Below, one piece after another: positions 34,768-44,600 of a stretch of DNA of 46,121 nt (positions within the stretch are counted from its first letter, which is position 1; each line of letters opens with the position of its first letter). The notes under the pieces were generated by a model. It did no database searches and was not told where the DNA came from. It saw only the letters and a list, made by a program, of their open reading frames with translations. The DNA is from Thermohalobaculum sp035513135 (lineage in GTDB: Bacteria; Pseudomonadota; Alphaproteobacteria; Rhodobacterales; Rhodobacteraceae), in assembly GCA_035513135.1 (NCBI GenBank), contig DATKCQ010000002.1:1-46121 (forward strand), given 5' to 3'. Position numbers and translations under genes: made by a program.

Positions 34768-35544
34768 ATGGATGCCACGCCCATCCTGCGCGTCGAGAAC
34801 CTAGTCAAGCGCTACGGCGGCCTGGTGGCCGTCGACGGCGCCAGCTTCGCGGTCGGGCGCCGCTCGATCACCGGGCTGATCGGGCCGAACGGCGCGGGCA
34901 AGACCACCACCTTCGACATCATCGCCGGCGCCCAGCCGCCGAGCGCGGGCCGGATCAGCTTCGAGGGCCGCGACATCACCGGGCTGCCCACCCACGAGCT
35001 CTTCCATCTCGGCATGGTGCGCAGCTTCCAGATCCCGCGCGAGTACGGCCGGCTGACGGTGCTCGAGAACCTGATGGTGGCGCCGGCCGACCAGCCGGGC
35101 GAGAGCATCTGGGCCACCTGGCTCGCCCCCGGGCGGGTGCGCGAGCGCGAGTGGGACGTGCTGGAGCGCGCCGAGGAGGCGCTGGAGTTCCTCGGGCTGA
35201 CGCATCTGCGCGACGAGCTGGCGGGTAACCTCTCGGGCGGCCAGAAGAAGCTCCTGGAACTCGGCCGGGCGATGATGGCCGAGCCCAGGCTGGTGCTGCT
35301 CGACGAGCCCGGCGCGGGGGTCAACCCGACGCTCATGAACCGGATCGTCGAGATGATCCGGGCGCTCAACGCCGAGCGCGGCTACACGTTTTGCATCATC
35401 GAGCACGACATGGACCTGATCGCCCGGCTGTGCGACCCGGTGATCGTCATGGCCGAGGGCCGGGTGCTGATCGAGGGGCCGTTCGACGAGGTCGCCGACG
35501 ACCCGCGCGTGATCGACGCCTATTTCGGCGGGGCCGCGGCATGA
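34768..35544 (+). CDS. livG: Branched-chain-type ABC transporter ATPase LivG
   Basis: A 258-residue ATPase. Walker A GPNGAGKTT, the LivG-specific FQIPREYGRLTVLENL, signature LSGGQKKLLELGRAMM and Walker B LVLLDEPGAGVNP are intact, and the H-loop is in IIEHDMDL. It powers uptake of branched-chain amino acids or a related small amide. First gene of a run in which each stop overlaps the next start by 1 or 4 bp. Confidence 0.95.
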   Translation: MDATPILRVENLVKRYGGLVAVDGASFAVGRRSITGLIGPNGAGKTTTFDIIAGAQPPSAGRISFEGRDITGLPTHELFHLGMVRSFQIPREYGRLTVLENLMVAPADQPGESIWATWLAPGRVREREWDVLERAEEALEFLGLTHLRDELAGNLSGGQKKLLELGRAMMAEPRLVLLDEPGAGVNPTLMNRIVEMIRALNAERGYTFCIIEHDMDLIARLCDPVIVMAEGRVLIEGPFDEVADDPRVIDAYFGGAAA

Positions 35545-36278
35545 GCCGGGTGCTCGAGCTCGAGGGCATCACCGCCGGCTACGGCGAGACCCAGATCCTG
35601 CACGGCGTCTCGCTGCACGTGGACGCGGGCGAGATCGTGGTGATCATCGGCCCCAACGGGGCGGGCAAGTCCACCGCCATGAAGGCGGTCTTCGGCTTGC
35701 TCGCCATCAGCGCGGGCACGATCCGGCTGACCGGCGAGGAGATCACCGACATGCCGCCCCAGCAGGTGGTGCGCAAGGGCGTGGCCTACGTGCCCCAGGT
35801 CGGCAACGTCTTCGTTTCGCTGAGCGTCGAGGAGAACCTCGAGATGGGGGCCTATGTCTCCAACGACGACCCCGGGCCGCGCATCGAGGAGATCTACAAG
35901 CTGTTCCCGCCCCTGCGCGACAAGCGCCGCCAGCCGGCGGGCGCGCTCTCGGGCGGGCAGCGGCAGATGGTGGCGATGGGCCGGGCGCTGATGCTGCACC
36001 CCAAGATCCTGCTGCTCGACGAGCCGACCGCCGGGCTTTCCCCAAAATACCGCGGTGAGATCTTTGAGATGATCCGCGCCATCAACCGGGCCGGCGCCAC
36101 CATCCTGATGGTCGAGCAGAACGCGCGCATGGCGCTCGAGGTCGCCGACCGCGGATACGTGCTGGTGGACGGCGAGAACCGCTACGAAGGCACCGGGCGC
36201 GAGCTGATCGGCGACGCCGAGGTGGCGCGCATGTTCCTCGGCGCGAGTGGAAACCCCCCTGGGGGCCGCGCCGCATGA
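35541..36278 (+). CDS. livF: Branched-chain-type ABC transporter ATPase LivF
   Basis: A 245-residue ATPase with Walker A GPNGAGKST, signature LSGGQRQMVAMGRALM, Walker B ILLLDEPTAGLSP and VEQNARMAL near the H-loop. ATGA overlap with livG and with livH. It pairs with LivG as the heterodimeric ATPase. Confidence 0.95.
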   Translation: MSRVLELEGITAGYGETQILHGVSLHVDAGEIVVIIGPNGAGKSTAMKAVFGLLAISAGTIRLTGEEITDMPPQQVVRKGVAYVPQVGNVFVSLSVEENLEMGAYVSNDDPGPRIEEIYKLFPPLRDKRRQPAGALSGGQRQMVAMGRALMLHPKILLLDEPTAGLSPKYRGEIFEMIRAINRAGATILMVEQNARMALEVADRGYVLVDGENRYEGTGRELIGDAEVARMFLGASGNPPGGRAA

Positions 36279-37165
36279 TCGAGTTCGTCAACTTCTACCT
36301 GATCCCCGGGCTGGTGCTGGGCTGCATCTACGCGCTGGGCGCCATCGGCATCTCGCTGACCTTCGGCATCCTGCGCTTCGCCAACTTCGCGCACGGCGAC
36401 ACGATGACGCTGGGCGTCTACTTCACGCTGAGCCTGGTGACGCTCACCGGCTGGCACCCGCTGGCCGTGGCGCCCATGGCCATGGCGCTGACCGCGCTGG
36501 CGGTGCTGGGCATGGACCAGACCTTCTACAAGCCGTTCCGCCGCAGCCCGACGATCATGCTGGTGATCGCCTCGTTCGGCCTGATGCTGATGGTCCGCTC
36601 GGTGGTGCAGTTCTTCTGGGGCGTGCAGCTTCAGGTGATGGTGCCCGGCATCGCCCGGCCCTGGGTGCTGTTCGACACGCTGCGCATCCTGCCCAAGCAC
36701 GTGCTGATCGGCGCGGCCACCGTGGCGCTGATGCTGGCGATGCACCTGCTGCTCACGCGCACCAGGATCGGCAAGGCGATGCGCGCCACCGCGGACAGCC
36801 CCGAGCTCGCGGCGCTGACCGGCATCGACACCGAGGCGGTGATCCGCGCCACCTGGATCACCTCGGCGGCGCTCGCCACGGCGGCCGGCGTGTTCCTCGC
36901 GCTCGACACCCATGTCGAGACGATGATGGGCTTCAAGCTGCTCTTGCCGATGTTCGCCGCGGCGATTCTGGGGGGCATCGGCAAGCCCTACGGCGCGGTG
37001 GTGGGCGGGCTGGTGATCGGCGTCGCCGAGGAGATCGCCACATACCCGTGGATCGGCACCACGCCGCTGCTCGCCCCGGGCTACAAGGCCGGCGTGGCCT
37101 TCGCCATCATGGTCGTCATGCTGGTCTGGCGGCCGCAGGGGCTGTTCCGCGGGAGGCTGCGGTGA
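36275..37165 (+). CDS. livH: Branched-chain-type ABC transporter permease LivH
   Basis: A 296-residue permease with about eight helices. GLVLGCIYALGAIGISLTFG at the N-terminus and FAAAILGGIGKPYGAVVGGL near residue 230 are LivH hallmarks. ATGA overlap with livF; TGATG overlap with livM. Confidence 0.95.
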   Translation: MIEFVNFYLIPGLVLGCIYALGAIGISLTFGILRFANFAHGDTMTLGVYFTLSLVTLTGWHPLAVAPMAMALTALAVLGMDQTFYKPFRRSPTIMLVIASFGLMLMVRSVVQFFWGVQLQVMVPGIARPWVLFDTLRILPKHVLIGAATVALMLAMHLLLTRTRIGKAMRATADSPELAALTGIDTEAVIRATWITSAALATAAGVFLALDTHVETMMGFKLLLPMFAAAILGGIGKPYGAVVGGLVIGVAEEIATYPWIGTTPLLAPGYKAGVAFAIMVVMLVWRPQGLFRGRLR

Positions 37166-38157
37166 TGGAACAGTACTACGGCTATTTCATCTATCTCATC
37201 AGCCTCGCGACCATGGGCGGCATCTACGCGGTGCTGGCGCTGGGCCTCAACGTGCAGTGGGGCTTTACGGGGTTATTCAACGCCGGCATCGCCGGGTTCT
37301 TCGCGGTCGGCGCCTACACCCAGGCGCTGCTGACCACGCCGGTCTACACCGAGCACCTCGGCGGCTACGAGTGGCCGATCCCGCTGGCCATGCTGGCGGC
37401 GATGGGGCTCTCGGCCGTGGTGGCCTTCGCGGTGGCGAAGGTCTGCATCCGGCTGCGCTCGGACTATCTCGCCATCGCCACCATCGGCATCGCCGAGATC
37501 ATCCGCCTGGTGATGAAGAACGAGAGCTGGGCGACCAACGGCCCGCGCGGCGTGAGCAAGATCCCCAAGGCCTTCGACACCCTGCCCGACCCTCTCGACA
37601 AGCTGGCCTTCCTCGCCATGGTGCTGGCGCTGGTGGCGGTGATCTACCTGGCGCTCGAGCGGGCGCGCACCGCGCCCTGGGGCCGGGTGATGACGGCGAT
37701 CCGCGAGAACGAGACGGCGGCCGCCGCCTGCGGCAAGAACGTCGAGCGCTTCCGGCTCGAGGCCTTCGTCATCGGCGCCGCGCTGATGGGGCTGGGCGGC
37801 GCGCTGGTGGCCCAGTACCTGCGCCAGATCGACCCGCAGGTCTCGGACCCGCTGACCGCCACCTTCCTGGTCTGGGTGATGCTGATTGCCGGCGGCTCGG
37901 GCAACAACCGCGGCGCCATCCTCGGCGCCATGGCGCTCTGGACCGTGTGGTCGGCGACCGAGATCCTGACCATCCGGCTGCCCGAGGCGTATGCGCTGAA
38001 GGCACCCTATGTACGCATCTTCTTGATAGGCCTGATCCTTCAGATCATTCTGCAACGGCGCCCGGAGGGGATTCTGCCGGAGATCCGGCCGAAGCCGCAT
38101 CCGCGCATCCGGGGCGCGCGCGCCCCGGCGGCACAAACCGAGAGCACAGGGAGCTGA
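37165..38157 (+). CDS. livM: Branched-chain-type ABC transporter permease LivM
   Basis: A 330-residue permease. YAVLALGLNVQWGFTGLFNA and LRSDYLAIATIGIAEIIRL match LivM, and ERFRLEAFVIGAALMGLGGA is the cytosolic ATPase-contact loop. A C-terminal Arg/Pro tail is extra to the family core. GGGAGG lies before the ATG. Confidence 0.95.
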   Translation: MEQYYGYFIYLISLATMGGIYAVLALGLNVQWGFTGLFNAGIAGFFAVGAYTQALLTTPVYTEHLGGYEWPIPLAMLAAMGLSAVVAFAVAKVCIRLRSDYLAIATIGIAEIIRLVMKNESWATNGPRGVSKIPKAFDTLPDPLDKLAFLAMVLALVAVIYLALERARTAPWGRVMTAIRENETAAAACGKNVERFRLEAFVIGAALMGLGGALVAQYLRQIDPQVSDPLTATFLVWVMLIAGGSGNNRGAILGAMALWTVWSATEILTIRLPEAYALKAPYVRIFLIGLILQIILQRRPEGILPEIRPKPHPRIRGARAPAAQTESTGS

Positions 38158-38161
38158 AACC

Positions 38162-39364
38162 ATGAGAAGAGCAATGACGGCGGCCGCGCTGGCCGCGCTG
38201 GTCGCGACGCCCGGGCTCGCGCAGGAAGTTAGGGTCGGCTCGGTCGCCGCGGTGACCGGTCCGATCGCCGAGCTGGTGGCGCCCATCGTCGCCGGGCGCA
38301 ACCTCGCCGCGAGCCACGTCAACGAGCAGGGCGGGCTGCTCGACGGCCGCGAGATGACGCTGATCCTGGCCGACGGCCAGTGCGACCCGAAGGCCGGCGT
38401 CGACGCGGGCGAGAAGGTCGTGAGCGTCGAGCAGGTGGTCGCCGTGGTCGGCGCCTCGTGCTCGGGCGAGACCAACGGCATGGTGCAGGCGGTGACCATC
38501 CCCGCGGGCGTCGTCTCGATCTCCGACTCCGCGACCGCGCCCTCGATCACCGAGCTCGACGACAACGACCTGGTGTTCCGCACCGCCGCGTCCGACGCCT
38601 ACCAGGGCGCGGCGCTGGCGAAGCTCGCGTGGAGCGAGGGCTTCCGCAAGCTGGCCGTCACCTACGCCAACGACGACTACAACGCCGGCATCGCCGAGGT
38701 GTTCGCCGAGGCGTTCACCGGCATGGGCGGCGAGATCACCGCGCAGCAGGCGCACGAGCCGAACAAGGCGTCCTATCGCTCCGAGGTGCAGACGCTCTCG
38801 GGCGGCGACCCCGAGGGGATGGCGCTGTTCGCCTATTACGGCGGGTCGGGCATCACCATCATCCGCAACGCGCTGGAGACCGGGGCGTTTGCTAAGTTCC
38901 TCGGCGCCGACGGCATGTACGACGTCGCGGTGATCGAGCAGATCGGCGCCGAGAACCTCGTCGGCAACGTGATGTTCACCGCCGCCGCGGCCGACCCGGA
39001 GAACGACAGCTACCCGCGGTTCGCCGAGGCCTACAGCGCCGCGACCGACTTCGACCCGGGCGCGCCCTATGCCAGCCAGGGCTACGACGCCGCCTTCCTG
39101 ATCGCGCTGGCGATCGAGAAGGCCGGCGCGCCGGACCGCGCGCTGATCTCGGCGGCGCTGCGCGAGGTGGCCAACCCGCCGGGCGAGGTGATCCGCCCGG
39201 GCGAGTGGGAGAAGGCCAAGGCGCTGATCGCCGCCGGCGAGGACATCAACTACGAGGGCGCCTCGGGCTCGGTGGACTTCGACGAGAACGGCGACGTGCC
39301 GGGCTTCTACTCGGTCAGCCGCGTGGGCGAGGACGGCAAGTACCACCTCGACTACATCCGCTGA
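38162..39364 (+). CDS. livK: ABC transporter substrate-binding protein (LivK-like)
   Basis: A 400-residue periplasmic-binding protein with signal peptide MRRAMTAAALAALVATPGLA. The mature part has VRVGSVAAVTGPIAELVAPI and VVGASCSGETNGMVQ, where the Ser/Thr ligand-contact loops of the type I fold sit, and FRTAASDAYQGAAL. It defines the transporter substrate, which cannot be read directly. It ends the transporter part of the operon and is followed by a hairpin. Confidence 0.92.
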   Translation: MRRAMTAAALAALVATPGLAQEVRVGSVAAVTGPIAELVAPIVAGRNLAASHVNEQGGLLDGREMTLILADGQCDPKAGVDAGEKVVSVEQVVAVVGASCSGETNGMVQAVTIPAGVVSISDSATAPSITELDDNDLVFRTAASDAYQGAALAKLAWSEGFRKLAVTYANDDYNAGIAEVFAEAFTGMGGEITAQQAHEPNKASYRSEVQTLSGGDPEGMALFAYYGGSGITIIRNALETGAFAKFLGADGMYDVAVIEQIGAENLVGNVMFTAAAADPENDSYPRFAEAYSAATDFDPGAPYASQGYDAAFLIALAIEKAGAPDRALISAALREVANPPGEVIRPGEWEKAKALIAAGEDINYEGASGSVDFDENGDVPGFYSVSRVGEDGKYHLDYIR

Positions 39365-39369
39365 ACCCC

Positions 39370-39402
39370 GCGGGGCGCGCGCATTCCGCGTGCGCGCCCC
39401 GC
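39370..39402 (+). terminator. 11-bp hairpin after livK
   Basis: A perfect 11-bp stem, GCGGGGCGCGC with GCGCGCCCCGC, and an 11-base loop begin 5 bp after the livK stop. No T tract follows. It may terminate part of the transcripts or protect the livK mRNA 3' end, which often raises binding-protein levels over other subunits. Confidence 0.55.
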
Positions 39403-39474
39403 TTCCGCGCCGTTTGCTCCCGGCGCGGGGCCGGGCCGGCGTGAACCCCCGAACCGGCAGGCGCACCCGGCACC

Positions 39475-41574
39475 ATGACCAGTAGCCCCATCCGTCTCGG
39501 CGTCGACATCGGCGGCACCTTCACCGACGTGGTGCTGGAGGCGGGCGGGCGTCTGATTTCGGTCAAGCTCCTGACCACCCCTTCCGCCCCGGACGACGCG
39601 GTGATCGAGGGCGTCGCCCGGGCCTGCTCGCGCGCCGGCGTGGCGCCGGGCGTGGTCGCGATGGTGATCCACGGCACCACGCTCGCCACCAACGCGCTGA
39701 TCGAGCGCAAGGGCGCGCGCGCCGCGCTCATCACCACGCGCGGCTTCCGCGACGTGATCGAGATGCGCACCGAGAGCCGCTTCGAGCAGTACGACCTGAA
39801 TCTCGTGCTGCCCGAGCCGCTGATCGCGCGCGACCACCGCCACGTGCTCGACGAGCGCATCGCCGCCTCCGGCGCGGTGCTGCGCCCGCTCGACCGGGCG
39901 GAGGTCGAGGCGCTGGCCGACACGCTGGCCCGCCGGGCCTATGAGAGCATCGCGGTGGGCCTCCTGCACGCCTACGCCAACGACGCGCACGAGCGGCTGG
40001 TGCGCGAGGTGCTGGCCGAGAAACTCCCCGGCGTCGACGTCTCGCTCTCGGCCGAGGTCTCGCCGCAGATGCGCGAGTACGAGCGCTTCTCCACGGTCTG
40101 CGCCAACGCCTACGTCAAGCCGATGATGCGCGCCTATCTGCGCCGGCTCGAGGCGCGGCTGGCCAAGATCGGCGTCGCCGCGCCGGTCTTCCTGATGCAT
40201 TCGGGGGGCGGGATCATGTCGCTCGCGACGGCGGCCGAGTTCCCCGTGCGGCTGGTGGAATCCGGCCCCGCCGGCGGCGCCATCTTCGCCGCCGACCTCG
40301 CCCGCCGCCACGGGCTTTCCCGCGTGCTCTCCTTCGACATGGGGGGCACCACGGCCAAGATCTGCCTGATCCGCGCGCACGCACCCAAGACCGCGCGGGT
40401 GTTCGAGGTGGCGCGCAGCTACCGTTTCAGGAAGGGCTCGGGCATCCCGATCTCGGTGCCGGTGATCGACATGGTGGAGATCGGCGCGGGCGGCGGCTCG
40501 CTCGCCCGCGTCGACGCCATGCGCCAGATCCGCGTCGGCCCCGAGAGCGCCGGCTCCGAGCCCGGCCCCGCCTGCTACGGGCGCGGCGGCGAGCGCCCCG
40601 CCGTGACCGACGCCGACCTGGCGCTGGGGCGCATCGACCCCGACGGCTTCGCCGGCGGCTCCATCGGGCTGGACGCGCAGGCGGCGGCGCAGGCGATCGC
40701 GCGCGACGTGGGCCAGCCCCTCGGCCTCGACCCCATGACGGCGGCCTTCGGCATCGCGGAGGTGGTCGACGAGAACATGGCCAACGCCGCCCGGGTGCAC
40801 GCGGTCGAGAATGGCGAGGACCTCGCCGCCTACACCATGATCGCCTTCGGCGGCGCGGCGCCGCTGCATGCCGGGCGGCTGTGCCACAAGCTCGGCATCG
40901 ACCGCTTCCTGGTGCCGCCCGGCGCCGGGGTCGGCTCGGCCATCGGCTTCCTGCGCGCCCCCTTCAGCTTCGAGGCGACGCGCAGCGCCCGCATGACGCT
41001 GGGCGGCTTCGAGCCGGGCGACGCCCGCCGCGTGCTGGCCGAGCTGCGCGCCGAGGCCGCCGCCTTCGTCCGCTCCTGCGGCACGCAGGCGGACATCGCC
41101 TTCGAGACCCGCGCCTACATGCGCTATGCCGGCCAGGGCTGGGAGATCCCGGTGGACCTGCCGGCTGGGGACGCCGACAAGCCCACGGCGGCGCGCTGCC
41201 TGGCGCTGTTCGAGGCGGCCTACCGCGCGCTGTTTGGGCGCATCGTCGAGGGCGTCGAGGCCGAGATCACCAGCTGGGCGGTCAAGGCCGGCACGCCCGC
41301 GCCGCTCTCCGGGGCGGTCGCCGCGCCGCGCCGGGTCGCCGATGTCGCGCCGGCCGGGCACCGCGAGGTGTTCGAGCCGGCGCTCGGCCGCACCGTCCGG
41401 GCCGCCACCGCCGCGCGCGAGGCGCTGGCCCCCGGGCACCGCCTCGCCGGCCCGGCGCTGATCGCCGAGGCCGAGACGACCGTGGTGGTGCCCGCGGGCT
41501 TCGCCGCCACCGTGCGCGCCGACGGCAGCCTCGAGGTGAGCCGCACCGTGCAACAACCGGAGGCTACCCAATGA
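39475..41574 (+). CDS. hyuA: Hydantoinase/oxoprolinase subunit A
   Basis: A 699-residue HyuA-type subunit. RLGVDIGGTFTDVVLE at the N-terminus and SFDMGGTTAKICLI near residue 290 are the two phosphate-binding loops of the ASKHA ATPase fold. Members (N-methylhydantoinase, 5-oxoprolinase, acetone/acetophenone carboxylase) use ATP to activate a cyclic imide, lactam or ketone. It overlaps hyuB by 4 bp and works as its partner. The exact substrate is not set by these motifs. Confidence 0.95.
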   Translation: MTSSPIRLGVDIGGTFTDVVLEAGGRLISVKLLTTPSAPDDAVIEGVARACSRAGVAPGVVAMVIHGTTLATNALIERKGARAALITTRGFRDVIEMRTESRFEQYDLNLVLPEPLIARDHRHVLDERIAASGAVLRPLDRAEVEALADTLARRAYESIAVGLLHAYANDAHERLVREVLAEKLPGVDVSLSAEVSPQMREYERFSTVCANAYVKPMMRAYLRRLEARLAKIGVAAPVFLMHSGGGIMSLATAAEFPVRLVESGPAGGAIFAADLARRHGLSRVLSFDMGGTTAKICLIRAHAPKTARVFEVARSYRFRKGSGIPISVPVIDMVEIGAGGGSLARVDAMRQIRVGPESAGSEPGPACYGRGGERPAVTDADLALGRIDPDGFAGGSIGLDAQAAAQAIARDVGQPLGLDPMTAAFGIAEVVDENMANAARVHAVENGEDLAAYTMIAFGGAAPLHAGRLCHKLGIDRFLVPPGAGVGSAIGFLRAPFSFEATRSARMTLGGFEPGDARRVLAELRAEAAAFVRSCGTQADIAFETRAYMRYAGQGWEIPVDLPAGDADKPTAARCLALFEAAYRALFGRIVEGVEAEITSWAVKAGTPAPLSGAVAAPRRVADVAPAGHREVFEPALGRTVRAATAAREALAPGHRLAGPALIAEAETTVVVPAGFAATVRADGSLEVSRTVQQPEATQ

Positions 41575-43250
41575 CCCTCTCCCCCGTCGCCATGCAGGTC
41601 ATGTGGAACCGGCTGATCGCGGTGGTCGAGGAGCAGGCCCGCGCGCTCATCCGCACCGCCTTCTCGACCTCGGTGCGCGAGGCGGGCGACCTCTCCGCCG
41701 GGGTCTACGATCTCGAGGGCCGCATGCTGGCGCAGGCGGTGACGGGCACGCCGGGCCACGTCAACGCCATGGCCGAGTCGGTGGGCCACTTCATGCGCGC
41801 GATCGGCCCCGGCAACATGCGCGCGGGCGACGTCTACCTCACCAACGACCCGTGGAAGGGCACCGGGCATCTGCACGACATCACCGTGGTGACGCCCGCC
41901 TTCCACCGCGGCGCCCATGTGGGCTACCTCGCCTGCACGGCGCATGTGGTCGACATCGGCGGGCGCGGCTTCGGCGCCGACGCCGGCTCGGTCTACGAGG
42001 AGGGGCTGCGCATCCCGATCATGCCCTTCGCCCGGGCCGGCGCGGTGAACCGCGATCTCGTCGCCATGGTCCGCGCCAACGTGCGCGAGCCCGACCAGGT
42101 GGTCGGCGACATCTACGCGCTGGCCGCGTGCAACGAGACCGGCCACCGCCGCCTCGTCGACATGCTCGACGAGTTCGGCCTCGCCGGCCTCGAGGACGTC
42201 GCCGCCTTCATCCTCGAGCACAGCCGCCGCGCCACGATCGAGCGCATCGCCGCCCTGCCGCGCGCCACCGCTTTGAGCGAGATGACCATCGACGGCTACG
42301 CGACCCCGATCCGCCTGGCGGTGCGCCTCGAGATCCACGCGGACCGGATCGTCGCCGACTTCGCCGGCAGCTCGCCCGAGGATGCGCACGGCATCAACGT
42401 GCCGCTGGTCTACACCCGCGCCTATGCCTGCTACGGCCTGAAATGCGCGCTGGCCCCGGAGATCCCCAACAACGCCGCCTCGCTCGCCCCCTTCGAGGTG
42501 ACCGCGCCCGAGGGCTGCATCCTCAACGCCGCCGACCCCGCCCCGGTGGCGCTGCGCCACGTGATCGGCCACATGGTCCCCGACACGGTGCTCGGCGCGC
42601 TGCACAAGGTGCTGCCCGGCACCGTGCCGGCCGAGGGCGCGGGCGCCCTGTGCAACTTCCACCTCAGCTTCCGCCCGCGCCGCGACGGCACCGCCCCCGC
42701 CGATGCCCGCCGCGCCGAGGTGCTGATGTTCAACTGCGGCGGCGCGGGTGCCCGGCCGCGGTTCGACGGCCTGAACGCCACCGCCTTTCCCTCGGGCGTG
42801 ATGACCATGCCGGTCGAGGCGACCGAGCACACCGGCCCGATCGTCATCTGGCAAAAGGAGCTGCGTCCGGACTCGGGCGGGCCGGGGCGCCGGCGCGGCG
42901 GGCTCGGGCAGCTCATGCGGATCGGCGCGCTCGAGGGCCACGAGTTCGTGTTCTCGGCCATGTTCGACCGCATGCAGCACCCCGCCCGCGGCCGCGAGGG
43001 CGGGGGCGCGGGCGGCGCGACCCGCTTCGCGCTCGACGACGGCACGCCGATGCGCGCCAAGGGCTGGCAGCCGGTGCCGCCCGGCCACACGGTGCAACTG
43101 GCGCTGCCCGGCGGCGGCGGCTACGGCCCGCCCGCCGAGCGTGACCCCGTGTTGCTCAAGCGCGACGTGGCGCTCGGCTACGTCTCGCGCGCGGCGGCGC
43201 TGCGCGACTATGGCGCCAGCCCGGACGACCTGCCCGAGGACGAGGCATGA
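41571..43250 (+). CDS. hyuB: Hydantoinase/oxoprolinase subunit B
   Basis: A 559-residue HyuB-type subunit. VMWNRLIAVVEEQARALIRT, GDVYLTNDPWKGTGHLHDIT, YTRAYACYGLKCAL and GPGRRRGGLGQ are family motifs; the His/Asp residues of the GHLHD loop bind metal. ATGA overlap with hyuA and with the next oxidoreductase gene. It carries the hydrolytic half of the A/B complex. Confidence 0.95.
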   Translation: MTLSPVAMQVMWNRLIAVVEEQARALIRTAFSTSVREAGDLSAGVYDLEGRMLAQAVTGTPGHVNAMAESVGHFMRAIGPGNMRAGDVYLTNDPWKGTGHLHDITVVTPAFHRGAHVGYLACTAHVVDIGGRGFGADAGSVYEEGLRIPIMPFARAGAVNRDLVAMVRANVREPDQVVGDIYALAACNETGHRRLVDMLDEFGLAGLEDVAAFILEHSRRATIERIAALPRATALSEMTIDGYATPIRLAVRLEIHADRIVADFAGSSPEDAHGINVPLVYTRAYACYGLKCALAPEIPNNAASLAPFEVTAPEGCILNAADPAPVALRHVIGHMVPDTVLGALHKVLPGTVPAEGAGALCNFHLSFRPRRDGTAPADARRAEVLMFNCGGAGARPRFDGLNATAFPSGVMTMPVEATEHTGPIVIWQKELRPDSGGPGRRRGGLGQLMRIGALEGHEFVFSAMFDRMQHPARGREGGGAGGATRFALDDGTPMRAKGWQPVPPGHTVQLALPGGGGYGPPAERDPVLLKRDVALGYVSRAAALRDYGASPDDLPEDEA

Positions 43251-44458
43251 GCCGCGCGCCGATCATGCGCACGCCCGGGCAGCGGTCCTGCGACGTGGTT
43301 ATCGTCGGCGGCGCCATGATCGGCTCGGCCTGCGCCTGGTTTCTCGCCAACGACCCGGACTTCAACGGCCGCGTGCTGGTGGTCGAGCGCGACCCCGCCC
43401 TGTCCCGCGCCGCTTCGGCGCTCTCGGCGAGCTGCATCCGCCACCAGTTCTCGAACGCCGTCAACGTCGCCATGTCGATGTTCGGCACCGACTACATCCG
43501 CAGCTTTCGCGAACGTCTCGGCGGCGATCCGGAGATCCCCGAGATCACGCTCAACGAGCTCGGCTACCTGTTCCTCGCCACCGAGGCGGGGGTGCCGGTG
43601 CTGCGCGCCAGCCGCGAGGTGCAGGCCGCCTGCGGCGCCGCCACCGAGCTGCTGGCGCCGGGCGAGATCGCCGCGCGGTTCCCGTTCTACAATCTCGACG
43701 GCATCGCGCTCGGCAGCTTCAACCCGGTCGGCGAGGGCTGGTTCGACGGCCTCACCATGCTGCAGTGGTGGCGGCGCAAGGCACGCGAGCGCGGCGTCGA
43801 GTATGTCCGGGGCGAGGTGAGCGCGATCAGCCGCCGCGCCGGCCGGATCGAGGGCGTGACGCTCGCCTCGGGCGAAAGCATCGCCTGCGGCACGCTGGTC
43901 AACGCCGCCGGCCCGAACGCCGGCCTGGTGGCGGCGCTGGCCGGCATTGCGCTGCCGGTGGAGCCGCGCAAGCGCTGCCTGTTCGTGTTCGACTGCCGCA
44001 CGGAGCTCGGCCAGCCGATGCCGCTCACCATCGACCCCTCGGGCGTGCACTGCCGCTCGGAGGGCGCGCTCTACCTCGCCGGCGCCGTACCGCGCGCGGA
44101 CGGCCCCGCCGACCCGGACGACTTCGAGGTCGAGCAGGCCGAGTTCGACGAGATCATCTGGCCGGCGCTGGCGCACCGCGTGCCGGCCTTCGCGGCGATC
44201 AGGCCGGTCAACGCCTGGGCCGGGCACTACGACTACAACGCGCTCGACCAGAACGCCGTGATCGGCCCGCACCCCGAGGTCGCGAATTTCGTCTTCGCCA
44301 ACGGCTTCTCCGGCCACGGCCTGCAACAGGCCCCCGCCGTCGGCCGCGCCATCGCCGAGCTGATCGCGCATGGCGGCTACCGCAGCCTCGACCTCTCCGG
44401 GCTCGGCTATGCGCGGATCGCCGAGGGCCGGCCGTTCCTGGAAAAGGCGATCATCTAG
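43247..44458 (+). CDS. FAD-dependent oxidoreductase (DAO/FOXRED1-like)
   Basis: A 403-residue D-amino-acid-oxidase-fold protein. CDVVIVGGAMIGSACAWFLA is the dinucleotide motif in the variant GGAxxG form seen in FOXRED1-like proteins. ASALSASCIRHQFSNAVNVA is a flavin loop and FANGFSGHGLQQAPAVGRAI the C-terminal FAD contact. It overlaps hyuB by 4 bp, so it probably acts on the product of HyuAB, for example an N-methyl or alpha-amino acid. That link is inferred. Confidence 0.9.
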   Translation: MSRAPIMRTPGQRSCDVVIVGGAMIGSACAWFLANDPDFNGRVLVVERDPALSRAASALSASCIRHQFSNAVNVAMSMFGTDYIRSFRERLGGDPEIPEITLNELGYLFLATEAGVPVLRASREVQAACGAATELLAPGEIAARFPFYNLDGIALGSFNPVGEGWFDGLTMLQWWRRKARERGVEYVRGEVSAISRRAGRIEGVTLASGESIACGTLVNAAGPNAGLVAALAGIALPVEPRKRCLFVFDCRTELGQPMPLTIDPSGVHCRSEGALYLAGAVPRADGPADPDDFEVEQAEFDEIIWPALAHRVPAFAAIRPVNAWAGHYDYNALDQNAVIGPHPEVANFVFANGFSGHGLQQAPAVGRAIAELIAHGGYRSLDLSGLGYARIAEGRPFLEKAII

Positions 44459-44519
44459 GCGCGAGAACGGGTCCGTTCGAAAAACATAGACTTCTCAAAA
44501 CCTTGCGATCCTGCACAAT

Positions 44520-44527
44520 GTGTACAC
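44520..44527. promoter_or_regulatory. GTGTACAC palindrome upstream of aldolase gene
   Basis: An 8-bp perfect palindrome in the 142-bp gap between the DAO gene and the aldolase gene, near an AT-rich run (AAAAACATAGACTTCTCAAAA). It could be a regulator half-site pair; short enough to be chance. Confidence 0.25.
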
Positions 44528-44600
44528 CCTGATGGCCGCCTCGGCTTGCCTCCCGCCGCGGTCTCTGGTGAAGTCCGCGCATGCATCGGGAGGCCCGCCC

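Noticed and set aside
44520..44527. GntR-type operator
   Set aside because: GTGTACAC is palindromic but only 8 bp, and no regulator gene is adjacent. Listed as a low-confidence site only.
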